16,180 nucleotides of DNA, taken from JACQID01 sp035290885 (GTDB lineage Archaea; Aenigmatarchaeota; Aenigmatarchaeia; GW2011-AR5). The position numbers and the translations under genes are program-made. The stretch is from positions 1 to 16,180 of the forward strand of contig DATDTL010000043.1 of the NCBI GenBank assembly GCA_035290885.1, in the 5' to 3' direction. A model generated the notes under the pieces. The model searched no databases, had not been told where the DNA came from, and saw only the letters and a program-made list of their open reading frames with translations. Shown one piece after another: positions 13,435-16,180 of this stretch. How positions within the stretch are numbered: position 1 is the first letter of the stretch; each line of letters opens with the position of its first letter.

Positions 13435-14469
13435 ATGCTTCCAGTACTTGACAATCCAGTTGCGCAGGCAAAAGAACCCCTTCCAGATTGGGTTCCGGTA
13501 TGGATGAAAAGAAAAATAGGAATAGTTGAGCGTGCAGGCTACAGAATAGTGGGGCCTCACAAGCATTCTGCAGTAAAGATATGCCATTATACAAAACAGG
13601 ATATACGAGGAAAAGATGTTTGTTACAAATGTAAATTTTATGGCATATCTTCCAGCCGTTGCCTCCAGTTGACTCCTGTTGAATTTTTTTGTTCGATGAA
13701 CTGCAAATTTTGCTGGAGAAACCTAGGATATATAATGCCTCCGGAGAATTTTCCATGGGACTCGCCGGATGAAATACTTGACGATGCGATAAGAGCGCAG
13801 CGAGAGCTTCTGATGGGCTTTTGGGGTTCGGATGTTGACAAGGAGAAGATGGCGAAGGCGATGGAGCCTAAGCACGTGGCCATATCATTGTCCGGCGAGC
13901 CGTGCCTTTATCCCTATCTTCCGGAATTCATAGACAATATCATAAAGAAGCGTGATATGACCGCATATATTGTCACAAACGGCGCCCATCCTGAGATGGT
14001 AAGAAAGCTCATTGGCCACCAGCCCACGAACCTTTACATTTCCGTCTACGGGCCGGACGCCGAAACGTACCAGAAGACCTGCATGCCCAATATCCCGAAC
14101 CCATTTCCCAAGGTCATGGAATCGCTGTCCCTAATGAAGCAGTTCTCCTGCCGAACAGTCATGCGCTTCACCATGACAAAGGATTTCAACTTCAAGGAGC
14201 CTGAAGCGTACTCAAAGATCATAAGCATGGCCCAGCCGCAGTGCGTTGAAGTCAAGGGTTACATGAACGTCGGCGGCGCGCGGGCGCGCCTCACCGCCGG
14301 GAACATGCCTACGCATAACGAGATAATAAAATTCGCCGAAGCCATTGAAAAGAATACTGATTACAGGATCATGAACCAGAAGGCGAACTCGCGCGTTGTT
14401 TTGTTGCAGCGGCGGGACATGAACCTGAAGCCCGAAGAAGTAATGAGCGATGATGCCTTCAGCGGATAG
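13435..14469 (+). CDS. taw1: Taw1/TYW1 4-demethylwyosine synthase, radical SAM
   Basis: A 344-residue enzyme that condenses m1G37 of tRNA-Phe with pyruvate-derived carbons to form the tricyclic imG-14. It carries the radical-SAM CX3CX2C motif (C86, C90, C93 in F-F-C-S-M-N-C-K-F-C-W) and a second cluster set C50-x12-C63-x12-C76, the exact spacing of the extra iron-sulfur ligands of archaeal TYW1. S-L-S-G-E-P-C-L-Y-P and Y-I-V-T-N-G-A-H-P further support the family. It lacks the flavodoxin domain of eukaryotic TYW1, as expected for archaea. The 3' end overlaps the convergent winged-helix-like gene by 11 nt. Confidence 0.95.
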   Translation: MLPVLDNPVAQAKEPLPDWVPVWMKRKIGIVERAGYRIVGPHKHSAVKICHYTKQDIRGKDVCYKCKFYGISSSRCLQLTPVEFFCSMNCKFCWRNLGYIMPPENFPWDSPDEILDDAIRAQRELLMGFWGSDVDKEKMAKAMEPKHVAISLSGEPCLYPYLPEFIDNIIKKRDMTAYIVTNGAHPEMVRKLIGHQPTNLYISVYGPDAETYQKTCMPNIPNPFPKVMESLSLMKQFSCRTVMRFTMTKDFNFKEPEAYSKIISMAQPQCVEVKGYMNVGGARARLTAGNMPTHNEIIKFAEAIEKNTDYRIMNQKANSRVVLLQRRDMNLKPEEVMSDDAFSG

Positions 14470-15028
14470 GATAATATAGGCGTGTCTGGCCTTTCTTCGA
14501 TGTCTTTTCTAAAAGGCCTAAAGCCATCGCAACTTCAAGCGATTTCTTTATGTGAAACGGACCTTTGTTCGCATACTCCTCCCTGTAGTCTTCGTTTGCG
14601 GATAATTCATCCAGAATTTCTTTTATGGTAACGCCCTTTCTGCCGCTACGGCACATGTCGTTTACCATATTCGCTGCCAGAATAGCGGTATCTTCATAGA
14701 GCATCTCGGAAAGCGTTCTCATATGGTATTCAAAAAATCCGATGGATGCGGGCAGCCCGTTATTTTCCATCATCTGCCGAATATAGGGTTTCAGTAAACG
14801 TTCCTCTTCGCAAGGAATGCCTGTCACTTTGAATGTTATGACGTTATCAGAAGCCAATCGGCCCACTGTGAGCCTTCGCCCGTCTAAGTAATCCTCCGTA
14901 AGAACCCCGACATACCGATACGTATTACCGTCAGTTGATATAGCGCTGAAAGTGATAACGCGGTATCCGGGTTCCGGGCGCTTTTTCACGTCAAAAGTCT
15001 TAGGATATGCTGCTGGAATTTCTTCCAT
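14459..15028 (-). CDS. Hypothetical protein with winged-helix-like C-terminus
   Basis: A 189-residue soluble protein that I do not recognise. Residues 20-70 look like a beta-rich domain (R-V-I-T-F-S-A-I-S, Y-R-Y-V-G-V-L-T, V-I-T-F-K-V-T-G), residues 75-125 look helical, and residues 133-189 follow a winged-helix pattern: V-T-I-K-E-I-L-D-E-L, then a helix I-K-K-S-L-E-V-A-M-A-L-G-L-L-E-K and a wing-like K-K-G-Q-T-R-L-Y-Y-P. A regulator is possible but unproven. It lies 22 nt after aTrm56 in the same direction, has a TATA-like box (15048-15056), and its end overlaps taw1 by 11 nt. Confidence 0.7.
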   Translation of the reverse strand: MEEIPAAYPKTFDVKKRPEPGYRVITFSAISTDGNTYRYVGVLTEDYLDGRRLTVGRLASDNVITFKVTGIPCEEERLLKPYIRQMMENNGLPASIGFFEYHMRTLSEMLYEDTAILAANMVNDMCRSGRKGVTIKEILDELSANEDYREEYANKGPFHIKKSLEVAMALGLLEKTSKKGQTRLYYPIR

Positions 15029-15047
15029 AATTATCCATTTCAGAAAA

Positions 15048-15056
15048 GAATTAATT
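15048..15056 (-). promoter_or_regulatory. TATA-like box for the winged-helix-like gene
   Basis: AATTAATTC on the minus strand, centred about 24 nt before ATG 15028 and overlapping the aTrm56 stop codon. Confidence 0.4.
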
Positions 15057-15587
15057 CCTATCCTCGGCTATCACTTTCTTCCCGCTGGCCTGAGGCTCTA
15101 TCTTGAGCTTGGCCTTGGGAAATTTCTTCTCAAGTTCCTTGCCCTTGAAATACTCGTGCAGCAGCACTGCAAGAGCAGCGACCTCGCTGTGCGGCTGGCT
15201 GCCGACGGCAACATTATAGTCCGCGGCAATATACATCTGGCCGGGAACTTTTGCGCCGCCGACCGCGATCATGAGGTTTTTACCCTTGCGTATCGCAGAA
15301 ATCTTCTTCCGGAGAGGTTCGCCGTACATCGTCAAATGGACTATTTTTACCTTCTTTTTCTTCGCTTCTTTAATCGGCTCTTTCCAGTCTTCAACGTAGC
15401 TTACCTTGAACGACCCGCCCCATTTGTCAGCCACTTCCCGAACGCTGGCGAGCATCGCATCGTCCTTGTCGTCGGTATATATCACTTCATCCGCGCCCAA
15501 TGCCCGTGCAGTAAGGCCTACGTGCGTGGAAAGCCTGTCATCCCTGTGCAGGCGATGCCCGAGGCGCAATACGGTTACGTTACTCAT
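15051..15587 (-). CDS. trm56: aTrm56, tRNA (cytidine56-2'-O)-methyltransferase
   Basis: A 178-residue SPOUT (knotted) methyltransferase that makes Cm56 in the T-loop of archaeal tRNAs. The N-terminal V-L-R-L-G-H-R-x-x-R-D-x-R-x-x-T-H-V block (6-23), M-Y-G-E near 88-90, V-G-G-A-K-V-P (109-115) and A-D-Y-N-V-A-V-G-S-Q-P-H-S-E-V-A-A (122-138) are hallmarks of this archaea-specific family, and the length is typical. It starts 16 nt after the cupin stop and is likely cotranscribed with it. No strong Shine-Dalgarno site is visible. Confidence 0.94.
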   Translation of the reverse strand: MSNVTVLRLGHRLHRDDRLSTHVGLTARALGADEVIYTDDKDDAMLASVREVADKWGGSFKVSYVEDWKEPIKEAKKKKVKIVHLTMYGEPLRKKISAIRKGKNLMIAVGGAKVPGQMYIAADYNVAVGSQPHSEVAALAVLLHEYFKGKELEKKFPKAKLKIEPQASGKKVIAEDRN

Positions 15588-15603
15588 TATATCACTTCAT
15601 CGT

Positions 15604-15939
15604 TCAGAAAACCGTTTCTCCGGGCGTCGTTATTGAAACGTGTGCAAATGTCTTGCCTTTCGAGCCGTGCCAGTGCTTCTCGCCAGCAGGCACGAACACT
15701 ATCATGCCGGGTTTCACAAGTTTTTCTTCCTTTTCCGTGGCAAGAACGCCCTCGCCTTCAGTTATGTAAAGCACCTGCTCGTGCGTATGATGATGCAGTT
15801 TTGTCCTTGCGCCCGGCGAGAACTTCACGAGCGCGAGGCGTATATTCTGGTCCACAAGCGTCCTGACCGTTACATGCCCTTCAAAAATGGCGGAAGGATT
15901 CGACTTTTCCTCAGCTTTTGACACGTCAATTACTTTCAT
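15604..15939 (-). CDS. Single-domain cupin protein
   Basis: A 111-residue protein with the cupin beta-barrel motifs: K-L-H-H-H-T-H-E-Q-V-L-Y-I-T-E-G-E-G (48-64, metal ligands probably among H51, H53 and Q55) and P-G-x-x-V-F-V-P-A-G-E-K-H-W-H (77-91, third histidine H89). Small cupins bind a metal and act as isomerases, dioxygenases or sugar-binding proteins; the substrate is unknown. It leads a minus-strand group with aTrm56 and the winged-helix-like gene. The start is supported by a TATA-like CTATAAAAA about 26 nt upstream (15961-15969). Confidence 0.9.
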   Translation of the reverse strand: MKVIDVSKAEEKSNPSAIFEGHVTVRTLVDQNIRLALVKFSPGARTKLHHHTHEQVLYITEGEGVLATEKEEKLVKPGMIVFVPAGEKHWHGSKGKTFAHVSITTPGETVF

Positions 15940-15960
15940 TAAAATACATTGCGATGGCGG

Positions 15961-15969
15961 TTTTTATAG
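15961..15969 (-). promoter_or_regulatory. TATA-like box for cupin and aTrm56
   Basis: CTATAAAAA on the minus strand, about 26 nt before ATG 15939. It is one of the clearest TATA matches in the window. Confidence 0.55.
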
Positions 15970-16013
15970 TCATGATTTTAACATCTATTAATTTCTGTAA
16001 ACGGTTTTTATTC

Positions 16014-16029
16014 ACAAATAAAGAAAAAA
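16014..16029 (-). terminator. T-rich terminator after tRNA-Gln
   Basis: Immediately 3' of the tRNA, the minus strand reads TTTTTTCTTTATTTG. Oligo-T stretches like this are the usual archaeal intrinsic termination signal. Confidence 0.55.
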
Positions 16030-16132
16030 TAGCCCCGAGCGGATTCGAACCGCTGTCCGAGGTTCCAAAGACCCCTATCCTTTTACGTTCCGTGCTTCTT
16101 GCGAACCAGGAAGGCCGCTAGACGACGGGGCT
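16030..16132 (-). tRNA. tRNA-Gln(UUG) with about 30-nt D-loop insertion
   Basis: Acceptor stem AGCCCCG/CGGGGCT with discriminator A; D-stem GTCT/GGAT; anticodon stem GGGGT/ACCTC with loop CTTTGGA (U33, anticodon UUG at 16066-16068, G37); 4-nt variable region; T-arm AGCGG-TTCGAAT-CCGCT. The AGCCCCG start and the G10-U25, U13-G22 wobble pattern are what I recall for archaeal tRNA-Gln. The gene spans 103 nt against an expected 73, and all the excess lies in the D-loop (39 nt at 16081-16119 instead of about 9). The insert begins right after A-G-C-G-G-C-C and folds back on itself, so it is probably a non-canonical intron. CCA is not encoded. A TATA-like box lies upstream and a T-run downstream. 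Confidence 0.85.
16083..16112 (-). other. Putative non-canonical intron in tRNA-Gln D-loop
   Basis: About 30 nt, limits approximate to 1-2 nt. On the minus strand it contains TTCC ... GGAA (4 bp), then TG/CA and TTC/GAA closed by a GCAA tetraloop, with one G-G mismatch and a bulged C. This hairpin sits where a bulge-helix-bulge intron could form, although I could not draw a textbook BHB with certainty. Confidence 0.55.
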
Positions 16133-16154
16133 ATGAGTTTTGATTGGTTTTTAG

Positions 16155-16163
16155 ATTTTTAAA
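16155..16163 (-). promoter_or_regulatory. TATA-like box for tRNA-Gln
   Basis: TTTAAAAAT on the minus strand, preceded by a CACC that could be part of a BRE, and centred about 27 nt upstream of the first tRNA nucleotide. Confidence 0.55.
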
Positions 16164-16180
16164 GGTGATTAAAAGACGTG

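Noticed and set aside
14952..15866. Plus-strand open frame of 304 codons
   Set aside because: Antisense to aTrm56 and the cupin, both recognisable by conserved motifs.
1..16180. CRISPR array, insertion sequence or prophage
   Set aside because: No direct-repeat arrays, transposase, integrase or phage genes seen; the window is ordinary housekeeping chromosome.

Overview
This window looks like chromosomal sequence from an archaeon, probably a small-genome (DPANN-like) lineage. The archaeal signals are the Trm5/Taw1/Taw2 wyosine genes, the tRNA C56 methylase aTrm56, an archaeal-type GAPDH, a UPF0200 P-loop kinase, a tRNA-Gln that starts AGCCCCG, and a TATA-like box about 25 nt before most start codons, implying mostly leaderless mRNAs. 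The adenylate kinase, class II fructose-bisphosphatase (GlpX) and TIM look bacterial in type, a mixture often reported in DPANN genomes. The phylum cannot be fixed from this sequence alone. Genes are packed tightly, with 4-nt overlaps and spacers under 60 nt.

Layout. 1-148: tail of an MFS transporter. 296-520 (-): AbrB-like protein without a toxin partner. 682-1107: exported DUF192 protein. 1119-1457: unknown protein. 1454-2612 (-): UPF0200 kinase then adenylate kinase. 2639-3490 (-): EamA/DMT transporter, divergent from trm5 (3540-4361), which overlaps a membrane-anchored His/Cys-rich protein (4358-4948). 5002-9823: central carbon operon, in order DUF2090/LacD-like aldolase, GlpX, PGK, GAPDH, TIM. 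9829-12005 (-): taw2, thioredoxin-like protein, PfkB kinase. 12056-14469: purD then taw1. 14459-15939 (-): cupin, aTrm56 and a winged-helix-like protein. 16030-16132 (-): tRNA-Gln(UUG) with a large D-loop insertion.

How the genes work together. The 5002-9823 block covers the reversible trunk between 3-phosphoglycerate and fructose 6-phosphate: PGK, GAPDH, TIM, an aldolase and FBPase. The aldolase step would be filled by the DUF2090/LacD-like protein, but its reading frame is interrupted by an in-frame UAG, with an intact conserved second half and a hairpin 9 nt downstream. Trm5, Taw1 and Taw2 make successive intermediates of wyosine at G37 of tRNA-Phe; with aTrm56 they give four tRNA-modification genes in 12 kb.

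The points most worth checking are the UAG-interrupted aldolase, the D-loop insertion in tRNA-Gln, the two divergent promoters that appear to share one central TATA box, and the substituted substrate-binding residues of the PGK.
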